64,000 bases of DNA from positions 558,001 through 622,000 of the forward strand of contig NZ_JABFHG010000001.1 in NCBI RefSeq assembly GCF_013112485.1. Reading direction: 5' to 3'. Source of the stretch: Roseicella sp. DB1501. GTDB taxonomy: Bacteria; Pseudomonadota; Alphaproteobacteria; Acetobacterales; Acetobacteraceae. Each line of letters starts with the position of its first letter. Position 1 is the stretch's first letter. Under the pieces are notes generated by a model. It saw nothing but the letters and a program-made list of their open reading frames with translations. It searched no databases and was not told where the DNA came from. Shown in pieces: positions 34,113-41,339 of this stretch. The translations under genes and the position numbers were made by a program.

Positions 34113-35083
34113 GCCAGCAGCTTCCGCACGGTGTCGTAGAGGCCGGGCGTCCATTTCGGGAAGGCCTTGTAGGTCGCGGCCGAGGCGTTCCGGAAGGCGG
34201 CATGGTCGAGATCGGTCACGATCTCGACGCCGGCGCCGCGGAAGCGCTCGACGAAGCCCGCCTCCTGCTCGCGCGTGAGGCGCGTCTGCTCCTGCTGCGC
34301 CTTGCCGCCCTCCTCCAGCAGCACGGTCCGCACCTCGGCCGGCAGGCGGTTGAAATAGCCGTTGTTGATCGGCCAGCCGGTCAGCGCCTGGAAATGCCCG
34401 GTGGCGGAGATGACCTTGCGCACCTCCTGCAGCCGCGCGCCCCAGAGCGAGCCATAGGGCGCCTCGGCCGCCTGCACCACGTTCTGCTGCAGCGCGTTGT
34501 AGATGTCGCTCCACTGCACCGTGGTCGGCCGGGCGCCGAGACTGCGGAAGGTCTCGATCCACATCTGGTTCGGCGGCACGCGCACCGTCATGCCGGCCAT
34601 CTCGGCGGGGCGGCGGATCGGCCGGTCGGCGATCATGTGCCGGGCGCCGAAATAGGCCCCCATCATGACCATCCGGAAGCCCGCCTTCTGCAGCGCCGCA
34701 TCCACGCCGCGATACCAGTCGCTGTCGAGCAGCCGGCCGAACTGGTCATACTCCTCGACCAGATAGGGGCCGTTCAGGATGCCGACATCCGGCACGAAAT
34801 CCGAGAGGTAGCCCGGGTCCGTGATGTTCATCACATTGGCGCCCTGGCGGATCATCTCGTTCACGTCGCGGCCGCTGCCGAGCTGCTCGCCCGGGAAGAC
34901 CTCGATCTGCACGCGGTTGTTGGTCCGCGCCGCGACGTTCCTGGCGAAGAACTCCGCCGCCTGATGCGCCGGCTCGACGGTCGAGAGGCTGTGGGCGAAG
35001 CGGATGCGGATGGTCGATTGCGCCCGCGCCAGGGCCGGCGCGGCGAGCGTCGCGGCGAGCACCGCGCGGCGTGTGGTTCTCAT
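34109..35083 (-). CDS. TRAP transporter substrate-binding protein (DctP)
   Basis: A 324-residue periplasmic receptor with signal peptide RRAVLAATLAAPALARAQ and the DctP fold: IRIRFAHSLSTVEPAHQAAE, FPGEQLGSGRDVNEMIRQG, GMTVRVPPNQMWIETFRSLG (the Arg that binds the substrate carboxylate) and AAEAPYGSLWGAR. The start at 35083 follows GGAGGGGAC. Substrate unknown, but an Fe/2-oxoglutarate dioxygenase-like gene lies 25 nt upstream on the same strand and probably acts on it. Confidence 0.93.
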   Translation of the reverse strand: MRTTRRAVLAATLAAPALARAQSTIRIRFAHSLSTVEPAHQAAEFFARNVAARTNNRVQIEVFPGEQLGSGRDVNEMIRQGANVMNITDPGYLSDFVPDVGILNGPYLVEEYDQFGRLLDSDWYRGVDAALQKAGFRMVMMGAYFGARHMIADRPIRRPAEMAGMTVRVPPNQMWIETFRSLGARPTTVQWSDIYNALQQNVVQAAEAPYGSLWGARLQEVRKVISATGHFQALTGWPINNGYFNRLPAEVRTVLLEEGGKAQQEQTRLTREQEAGFVERFRGAGVEIVTDLDHAAFRNASAATYKAFPKWTPGLYDTVRKLLA

Positions 35084-35108
35084 CTGTCCCCTCCCCGGCT
35101 TGCCGGCG

Positions 35109-35960
35109 CTACATCGCCTTGACCGTCGCCCCCAGCTTTCCCGTCTGCCCGGCGCCGCGGTAGAGGATGGCGAGCTGGCGGTCGAGGATGGCCGCGTGCC
35201 GCGCCAGCGCCGCCGGATGCAGCTCCTCCTCGGGCGGCAGCTCATGCTCGAAATGCCCGTGGCGGTCGGTGCCGCGGACCAGCAGTGCGCTGTCCTTCTC
35301 GCCGCCCTGCTGGCGGACATGGGTCGGGACGTAGCGGATGGCGAAGCCGATGCGCGGCCAGCTCGCCCGGTTGGGTTCCGAGCCATGCACGATCAGCACG
35401 TGGTGCAGACTCATCTCGCCGGGCTGCAGGGTGATGTCGACCGCATCCCGCTCATCCACCTCGACCGCCACCTCCTGGCCGCGGGAGAGCAGGTTGTCGG
35501 CGGCGAAGGTATCGGTATGCGGCACCGGCGAGAGATGCGTGCCCGGCACCACCCGCATGTTGCTGCTCTCCGGCAGGCTCGGGGTAAGGGCGATCCAGGC
35601 GGTGACCACGTCGGGGCTGGAGAGGCCCCAATAGGTGCCGTCCTGGTGCCAGGAAACATAGGCCGGGTCGCCCGCCCCCTTCATGAAGAACTGGCTGCCC
35701 CAGCAGAGCAGGTCGGGGCCGAGCACGCTCTCCACCGCATCGAGCACCGCCGGATGGGTGACCACCGCATGCGCCCAGGGGAAGAGCAGATGCGGCTTCT
35801 GGTTCATGCGGCCGGACAGGCTGCCGCCGAGCCTGGCCTCGGTCGCCCGCAACCGCGCCAGAAGCCCCTCCGCCTCCGTGGCGGAGAAGGCCCGGATCGG
35901 AAAGCGGTAGCCGAGCCTTCGGTACTCCGCCACCTCGGCATCGGACAGGGATGCGGGCAT
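35109..35960 (-). CDS. Phytanoyl-CoA dioxygenase (PhyH) family protein
   Basis: The 283-residue cupin-fold protein shows the iron ligands of the PhyH family: VSWHQDGTYWGL (HxD, about residue 104) and LHHVLIVHGSEPNRA (distal His, plus an Arg for 2-oxoglutarate, about 190). It is a probable Fe(II)/2-oxoglutarate hydroxylase. As the first gene before the TRAP operon it probably hydroxylates the imported acid or its precursor. No clear promoter is seen; a TTGACA hexamer sits about 70 nt upstream without a good -10. Confidence 0.88.
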   Translation of the reverse strand: MPASLSDAEVAEYRRLGYRFPIRAFSATEAEGLLARLRATEARLGGSLSGRMNQKPHLLFPWAHAVVTHPAVLDAVESVLGPDLLCWGSQFFMKGAGDPAYVSWHQDGTYWGLSSPDVVTAWIALTPSLPESSNMRVVPGTHLSPVPHTDTFAADNLLSRGQEVAVEVDERDAVDITLQPGEMSLHHVLIVHGSEPNRASWPRIGFAIRYVPTHVRQQGGEKDSALLVRGTDRHGHFEHELPPEEELHPAALARHAAILDRQLAILYRGAGQTGKLGATVKAM

Positions 35961-36134
35961 GCACGACGTCCTCCGCGCCCCGTGCCGGGGCTTGATACGG
36001 AGGCGAGCATGGCGGTGATATATCTGTCAATCATTCGGCAGCGCAAAAGTCCCGGCGACGTCCTCTTCGCCTGGCCTGCGGTTCCGCCGCGCCGCCGGCC
36101 GCGATAGCCTCCCCCCCGACACCGGAGGAACACC

Positions 36135-36653
36135 ATGGACAGCCTGCTTCCGATCGCCGCCCGGGCCGGGGCGCTGCTGAAGGCGCGCGGCGAGACCATC
36201 GCCGTCGCCGAGAGCTCGAGCGGCGGCCTCGTCTCCGCCGCGCTGCTCGCGGTGCCGGGCGCCTCCGCCTATTTCCTCGGCGGCAGCGTGGTCTACACGC
36301 GGGCGGCGCGGGAGGCGCTGCTCGGCATCCCCACCGCCGCGCTGAAGGGCGCCGCCCCGGCCTCGGAGGAGATGGCGGCGCTGCTCGCCGAGGGCGCGCG
36401 CAGCCGCCTCGGCACCACCTGGGCGCTTGGCGAGGCAGGAGCCGCTGGTCCCACCGGCAACCGCTATGGCCATGCCGCTGGGCATGGCGTTTTCGCCGTC
36501 GCCGGGCCGGTGGCGAAGACCCTCACCATCGAGACCGGCAGCCCCGACCGCGTCGCCAACATGCGCGCTTTCGGCCGCGAGTTGCTGCAGCTCCTCGTCG
36601 CGGCGTTGGAGGCGGCGCCTCAGAGCAGCTCCCGATCAGATGGACCCATCTGA
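36135..36653 (+). CDS. CinA-family protein (C-terminal nicotinamide-deamidase-type domain)
   Basis: The 172-residue protein is the single CinA C-terminal domain: IAVAESSSGGLVSAALLAVP (active-site Ser region; AESxTGG is usual), YFLGGSVVYTRAARE, and GEAGAAGPTGN. PncC proteins of this size hydrolyse NMN to NaMN; substitutions in the motif (SSSGG) make that activity uncertain. GGAGGA precedes the ATG. The last codons and the TGA stop lie in a 12-bp palindrome of a small repeat, so the C-terminus was probably shaped by that insertion. Confidence 0.8.
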   Translation: MDSLLPIAARAGALLKARGETIAVAESSSGGLVSAALLAVPGASAYFLGGSVVYTRAAREALLGIPTAALKGAAPASEEMAALLAEGARSRLGTTWALGEAGAAGPTGNRYGHAAGHGVFAVAGPVAKTLTIETGSPDRVANMRAFGRELLQLLVAALEAAPQSSSRSDGPI

Positions 36654-36688
36654 TCGGGTGAAGATGCTCTGAAGGCAAATTGCTCTAG
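36621..36688. repeat. Small MITE-like palindromic repeat between convergent genes
   Basis: A perfect 12-bp stem, CCCGATCAGATG with CATCTGATCGGG and a 4-nt loop (36631-36658), is flanked by CAGAGCA on the left and TGCTCTAG on the right, an imperfect terminal inverted repeat. It supplies the TGA stop of the CinA-like gene and the TAG stop (36685-36687) of the acyl-CoA dehydrogenase gene. Only one copy is in the window. Confidence 0.65.
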
Positions 36689-37851
36689 AAATAGCCGAGG
36701 CCCATGATGCCGTCCGGCCCTGGCTCCTCGCCCGTCAGCTTGCGGCCGATGAGGTCGCGCAGCGTTTCGGTGGCGCCGCCGCCGAGACTGCCGTAGCGGG
36801 CGCCGCGATAGAGGCGGGAGACCGGGTATTCGTCGGTGAAGCCGAAGCCGCCATGCAGCTGCACCGCCTCGCTCGTCACCCGGATCGCCATCTCGTTGCA
36901 GAAGACCTTGGCGGTCGCCGCCAGGAAGGGATCGGGGAAGGGGTCGGCGGTCATGCAGGCGCGCCAGAGCAGCCCGCGCGCCGCCTCGATCTCCTTGTAC
37001 ATGTCGGCGAGCTTCCAGCGCACGCCCTGGAAGTCGGCGATCGGCCGGCCGAAGACCGGGCGGTCCCGCACATAGCGCAAGGCCTCGTCGAAGGCGCCCT
37101 CGGCGAGGCCGAGGCTGATCGCCGGGTTGAGGCAGCGCTGGGTGTTGAAGGCGGAGAGCAGCCGCTTGAACCCGTCCTCGCGGATGACGAGGTTCTCGAG
37201 CGGCAGTTCGACATCCTCGAAGCGTACCTCGTGCAGGTTCTCGCCGCCCAAGGTGTGGTAGGTGCCGGTCACGGCGAGGCCGGGCGTGCCGCGCTCGACC
37301 AGCACGCAGCCGATGCCCTCCCGCCCCGGCCTTCCGTCGATGCGGGTGAAGACCACGAACATCCCCGCCTCCTCGGCACGGGAGATCAGGGTCTTCGCGC
37401 CGTTCACCAGGACGCGATCGCCCTTGATCACCGCGTTGGTGCGGTAATTCGCCACGTCGGTGCCGGCATGCGGCTCGGTCATGCAGATCGAGAGGATGCA
37501 GTCGCCGCTGACCACGGCCGGCAGGATGCGGGCACGGATGCCCTCGGGCGCGTAGCGGGCGATCACCCGCGTCTGCACCCCGGCCTCGCCCAGCACGGCC
37601 ATGGCGGTCGGGTAGCAGACCTTGGCGATCTCCTCGAGGATGAGCGCCGTCTCGAAGACCGGCAGGCCGAGGCCGCCATACTCCTCCGGCACCGTCATCC
37701 CGAGTACGCCGAGCCCGGCCAGGTCGCGGATGTTCTCCCAGGGGAAGCTGCCATCCATCCAGCGGAGCGCGCGCGCGCGGAAGCGGGTCTGCGCCATCTC
37801 CCGCACCGGCGCGATCAGGGCGCGTTGCGCCTCGGTCAGACGAAACTCCAT
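36685..37851 (-). CDS. Acyl-CoA dehydrogenase
   Basis: This 388-residue flavoenzyme has the standard fold: an N-terminal helical domain, CMTEPHAGTDVANYRTNAVI (FAD/beta domain, about residue 125), and the C-terminal helical domain with GFTDEYPVSRLYRGARYGSL. It introduces a 2,3 double bond in an acyl-CoA. The usual catalytic-Glu stretch (Y-E-G-T) reads SLGGGATE here, so the position of the base is unclear. Its gene follows the SDR gene by 17 nt, probably one operon, and ends in a palindromic repeat. Confidence 0.9.
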   Translation of the reverse strand: MEFRLTEAQRALIAPVREMAQTRFRARALRWMDGSFPWENIRDLAGLGVLGMTVPEEYGGLGLPVFETALILEEIAKVCYPTAMAVLGEAGVQTRVIARYAPEGIRARILPAVVSGDCILSICMTEPHAGTDVANYRTNAVIKGDRVLVNGAKTLISRAEEAGMFVVFTRIDGRPGREGIGCVLVERGTPGLAVTGTYHTLGGENLHEVRFEDVELPLENLVIREDGFKRLLSAFNTQRCLNPAISLGLAEGAFDEALRYVRDRPVFGRPIADFQGVRWKLADMYKEIEAARGLLWRACMTADPFPDPFLAATAKVFCNEMAIRVTSEAVQLHGGFGFTDEYPVSRLYRGARYGSLGGGATETLRDLIGRKLTGEEPGPDGIMGLGYF

Positions 37852-37868
37852 CGCCGCGTCCCCCGCCG

Positions 37869-38642
37869 TCAGCCGCGGAACTGCGCGCCGGCATCCACCT
37901 CGATGGTCGTGCCGGAGAGATAGCCGCCGCGCGGGCTGGCGCAGAAGACGGCGAGGTCGGCAATCTCCTCCGGCTTGCCCGCCCGGCCGAGCGGCAGGCC
38001 GGAAAGCATCTCCTCCCAGCGGCCCTCATCGCCCCATTTCGTCTTCGCCCGCGACTTCGAAAGGGTGATGATCCGCTCCGTCATGGTGGCGCCCGGCGCG
38101 ATGCCGACGACGCGGACATTGCTGTCCGGCGCCTTACCGCCGAGCGCCGCGGTGAAGGCGATCAGCGAGGCATTGCCGGCGGCGCCGCAGATGTAGTCGG
38201 CCCGCGGCGCCCGGCCCGCCATGCCGATGATGTTGACGACGACGCCGTCGCGCCGCGCCTCCATGGCCGGCAGGTAGAGCTGCGTCAGATGGATGTAGCC
38301 GAAGACCTTCAGCGCCCAGGCCTGCTGCCAGCGCTCCAGGCTGATGTCGTGCAGCGTGCCGCCCGGGATGGCGCCGGCATTGTTCACCAGCACGTCGATC
38401 TCCGGATGCGCCGCCTGCAGCGCGATGCGCGCCGCCGGATCGGCGAGGTCGCCGGCCTGGATGGCGATGTTCACCTGGTGCCGGCCGCGGATCGTCCCGG
38501 CGGCCTGTTCCAGCGCCGCGGCGTCGCGCGAGGCGAGGACGAGGTCGCACCCCTCCGCCGCGAAGGCCTCGGCACAGGCCAGCCCGATGCCTTTCGAGCC
38601 GCCGGTGACCAGCACCCGCTTGCCGCGGATCTGCATGTCCAT
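37869..38642 (-). CDS. Short-chain dehydrogenase-like protein lacking the usual Ser/Lys pair
   Basis: The 257-residue Rossmann protein has VLVTGGSKGIGLACAEAF (nucleotide loop), VLVNNAGAIPGG and SGTTIEVDAGAQ. The catalytic part reads NIIGMAGRAPRADYICGAAGN: the Tyr is kept, but the Lys four residues later is Ala and the preceding Ser is not at its normal place. Either it works by another mechanism or is non-catalytic. The ATG at 38642 follows GGGAGAGA. It lies upstream of the acyl-CoA dehydrogenase and presumably acts on the same substrate. Confidence 0.85.
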   Translation of the reverse strand: MDMQIRGKRVLVTGGSKGIGLACAEAFAAEGCDLVLASRDAAALEQAAGTIRGRHQVNIAIQAGDLADPAARIALQAAHPEIDVLVNNAGAIPGGTLHDISLERWQQAWALKVFGYIHLTQLYLPAMEARRDGVVVNIIGMAGRAPRADYICGAAGNASLIAFTAALGGKAPDSNVRVVGIAPGATMTERIITLSKSRAKTKWGDEGRWEEMLSGLPLGRAGKPEEIADLAVFCASPRGGYLSGTTIEVDAGAQFRG

Positions 38643-38722
38643 GGATCGTCTCTCCCGCTTGCCGCCCTCCCCCGCCGCATGCGATCCACCGCCGCGGGCT
38701 GCGCGGGATCCCGGCATTCGGC

Positions 38723-39562
38723 ATGACTATCGGCTTCGCTCCGGGGTGTCGCAAGGCTGTGGGGCGACGCCAGGCCATGGCCCTGCTCGCGCCCCTGGCT
38801 GCTCCCCTGGTCCTTGCCGGCTGCGCCCTGCCCCCGCCGCCGCCCTGCCCGACGGAGGCTGCCGCGGAAACCGAGGCCTGGGTGGTCAGCCATGGCTGGC
38901 ACCTGGAGCTGGCCATGCGCCGCCATGCCCTCGACGGCCCGCTCGCCCGCTTCGCCGCCGCCTTTCCCGGCGCCGATGCGCTGGCCTTCGGCTTCGGCAA
39001 GTACGGATTCATGCTGGCGGGAACCGGCGCCTTCGAGGAATGGCTGCTCGGCCCGATTCCCGGGCCCGGCGTCATCCAGGTGACAGGGCTGACCGTCCCG
39101 CCGCCCGAGGCCTATCCGGGCCGCGTGTTCGCCCTCGCCCTGCCGCCCGGGGGGCGCGAGGGGATGGTCCGCTTCCTGGCCGACAGCTTCGCCCGCGATA
39201 CCGAGGGACGGATGCTGCCGGCCCGCGAGGAGGCGCTGATGGGCAGCTTCTTCTACAAAGCCGCGCGCGGCTATTCGCTGCTCTACACCTGCAACCGCTG
39301 GGCGGCGGAGGGGCTGCAGGCGGCGGGGCTGCCGGTGCGACCGGAGAGCGCCCTGCTGGCCGGCGAGGTGCTGGCGCAGCTCGCGCGCCCCATCGCCTGC
39401 GTGGCGGCGCCGGCGGCGTCTCGGCTGGCCCGCCTGCCGGACGGACCGGCGGCGGGGCGTTCCACCGCGCCCCGCACGATCACGTCCCAGCCGTGCGGCC
39501 CCTTGGCGGAGCGCCTTGACGCGCGGCGTCAGCGCGGCGGCGGGCTGCCCGCCGGCACGTAG
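38723..39562 (+). CDS. DUF2459 (TIGR02117-like) lipoprotein
   Basis: This is a lipoprotein: RRQAMALLAPLAAPLVLAGC has a twin-Arg start and a lipobox ending in Cys. The body contains SHGWHLELAMRR, FGFGKYGFMLA, SFFYKAARGYSLLYTCNRWA and AAEGLQAAGLPV, typical of DUF2459 proteins, whose function is unknown. Two other starts (GTG 38759, ATG 38777) would give a cleaner signal peptide. The last ~60 residues (Arg/Pro-rich) look unlike the family and overlap the end of a small convergent lipoprotein gene by 34 nt. Confidence 0.8.
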   Translation: MTIGFAPGCRKAVGRRQAMALLAPLAAPLVLAGCALPPPPPCPTEAAAETEAWVVSHGWHLELAMRRHALDGPLARFAAAFPGADALAFGFGKYGFMLAGTGAFEEWLLGPIPGPGVIQVTGLTVPPPEAYPGRVFALALPPGGREGMVRFLADSFARDTEGRMLPAREEALMGSFFYKAARGYSLLYTCNRWAAEGLQAAGLPVRPESALLAGEVLAQLARPIACVAAPAASRLARLPDGPAAGRSTAPRTITSQPCGPLAERLDARRQRGGGLPAGT

Positions 39563-39651
39563 ACGACCTCGCGCGGCTGGCCGCTGCCGAAGCTCGGGCT
39601 GCAGGCCGCGAGGAGGCCAAGGACGCCGATGCAAAATGCGATACGGACCAT
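39529..39651 (-). CDS. Small lipoprotein, 40 residues
   Basis: The ATG at 39651 follows GGGAAGAA and encodes a signal peptide with a lipobox (VLGLLAAC; Cys about residue 17) and a short mature tail SPSFGSGQPREVVYVPAGSP, ending Pro-Pro-Arg. It is too short for most gene callers and is buried in a longer unconvincing frame. It resembles the small outer-membrane-anchored peptides found near transport operons, but no function is known. It follows the RND operon on the same strand by 122 nt. Confidence 0.6.
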   Translation of the reverse strand: MVRIAFCIGVLGLLAACSPSFGSGQPREVVYVPAGSPPPR

Positions 39652-39773
39652 GCGCGATTCTTCCCTTCTGACTGCCCGGCACAGGGTGGGGAGAATTCGG
39701 TGTCGCCGCAACCTGGCGAGCACCTCCCTCCCCTCCGGGTGATACCGCACCGCGCCGGTCGTGCGGTACCGCC

Positions 39774-41339
39774 TCACAGCCGCGGCGCGATGCCGGAGAC
39801 GCCGGTCGCCTGTTCGAGTTGCGCCAGGGCGAGCAGATAGGCGTAGCGCGCCTGGTTCGCCTGCACCCGCGTCGCATTCAGCGTCCGCAACGCATCCAGC
39901 ACGTCGAGCAGCGTCCGCCCGCCCGCCAGATAGGCCTGCTCGGTGCTGCGATAGGCCTCCTCGGCCCGGTTCAGGGCGCCGCCGGTATAGAGGTTCAGCA
40001 ACGCCCGCGCCTGCTCGTAGCTGGCCCAGGCCGTGGCGAAGTCGGCCCGTGCCTGCAGCAGCGCCGCCCGGGCCTGGGCCTCGGCCTGCCCGGCCTGCGC
40101 GGCGGCGATCCCGACATTCCCCTCGACGATCTGGCGCGTGAAGATCGGCACCGAGAGCTGGACGGCGAAGCTGTCCGTGGCATTGAGCTGGTCGCGGGAA
40201 TTCGGCAGGTCCTGCGACAGGCGGGAGCGCGACCAGCCGCCATAGACCGTGACGTCGCGCGACCGCGACGCCTCGGCCAGCAGCCGGTTGGAATTGGCGG
40301 CGGCCACCTGGCGCTGCGCCGCCACCACATCGGCGCGGTTCTCGATCGCCTGCGCCAGCTCGTCGCGGCCGATGCCGAGGGAGGGCACCAGGTCGAAGCG
40401 GCCGCGCAGGTCGAAGGCGACCGGCGAGAGGATGGTCTGCACCGTCGTCGGGGCGCTGGCCGGTCCGGGCGGCGTGCCGGCCGGGCCGCGCGGGCCGGGC
40501 GGCGGCGGCGCCAGGGCCGATGGCACGGTGGGACGGATGCCGAGCGCCTGGATCTGCCCGGCGCCGGGCTGGAAGGCGGCCGGATCGGCGGCGAGCAGCG
40601 CCGCCACCGAGGCGATGCCGGCGGCATAGGCCTGGGCGTTGTTGGTGACGTCGGGCTCGAATTGCAGCCGGCTCGCCTGGAAGCGCAGCAGGTCGCCCTC
40701 CGGGATCGCGCCGTCGCGGAGCTGCCGGCGCAGCAGCGTCTCCGTCCGGTCGAGGCTCAGCCGGTTGCCGAGCGCCACTTCCAGATTGGCCCGCGCGAGA
40801 AGCGAGCCGAGGAAGGCCTGGCGCAGGGTGAAGAGCTGGATGCGCAGCGTGTCCAGCACCTGCGCCTCGGCGGTGCCGATCTGGGTCTCGGCGAGGCGGG
40901 TGCGCAGCGTGCGCTTGCTGCCGCGCTCGACCAGCACCTGCAGGCCGACGGCGATGTTGTTGGACGGGCTGAGGAAGCGCGCGCCCTTGACGGCGCCGGC
41001 CCTGGTCTCGTTGAACTGCGCGAAGCTGTTGCCGACCTGGAATTGCGGCGGCGGCAGGGAAGAGGCGACGAGCTGGTTGGCGCGGGCGGCGTCCACGCCC
41101 CGCCGCGCGGCAATGACGGCGAGGTTGCGGTCGATCAGCATCCGCTCGGCCTGCTCGAGCGTCAGCGGCTGGGCTCCGTGCCCGACCGGCAGGGGCAGGC
41201 TGCCCGCCGGCTGCGGCCCCGATGGCGGCCCGGATGGCGGCCCGGATGGCGGCTTCGTCTCGGCCAGGGCCTGCGGCACGGGCATGGGCGGGCCCAGCAC
41301 GGCCAGGCCGAGCAGCAGCCAGGCCCGCCACCCCGTCAT
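39774..41339 (-). CDS. TolC-family outer-membrane efflux protein
   Basis: A 521-residue TolC-like protein with a signal peptide, a Pro/Gly/Ser linker made of repeated SGPP units (12-nt DNA repeats around 41218-41255), then two coiled-coil outer-membrane-efflux repeats (about 60-270 and 300-510), with RAEEAYRSTEQAYLAGGRTL and LLDVLDALRTLNATRVQ near the end. It forms the outer-membrane channel of the RND pump encoded upstream. Its ATG overlaps the permease stop (ATGA). Confidence 0.92.
   Translation of the reverse strand: MTGWRAWLLLGLAVLGPPMPVPQALAETKPPSGPPSGPPSGPQPAGSLPLPVGHGAQPLTLEQAERMLIDRNLAVIAARRGVDAARANQLVASSLPPPQFQVGNSFAQFNETRAGAVKGARFLSPSNNIAVGLQVLVERGSKRTLRTRLAETQIGTAEAQVLDTLRIQLFTLRQAFLGSLLARANLEVALGNRLSLDRTETLLRRQLRDGAIPEGDLLRFQASRLQFEPDVTNNAQAYAAGIASVAALLAADPAAFQPGAGQIQALGIRPTVPSALAPPPPGPRGPAGTPPGPASAPTTVQTILSPVAFDLRGRFDLVPSLGIGRDELAQAIENRADVVAAQRQVAAANSNRLLAEASRSRDVTVYGGWSRSRLSQDLPNSRDQLNATDSFAVQLSVPIFTRQIVEGNVGIAAAQAGQAEAQARAALLQARADFATAWASYEQARALLNLYTGGALNRAEEAYRSTEQAYLAGGRTLLDVLDALRTLNATRVQANQARYAYLLALAQLEQATGVSGIAPRL

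Noticed and set aside
35961-36134. TTGACA promoter for the dioxygenase-TRAP operon
   Set aside because: The -35-like hexamer is good, but no acceptable -10 lies 16-18 nt away.
36135-36653. Competence-damage-inducible DNA-uptake gene
   Set aside because: Only the CinA C-terminal domain is present; this domain is a nucleotide amidohydrolase and does not by itself imply DNA uptake.
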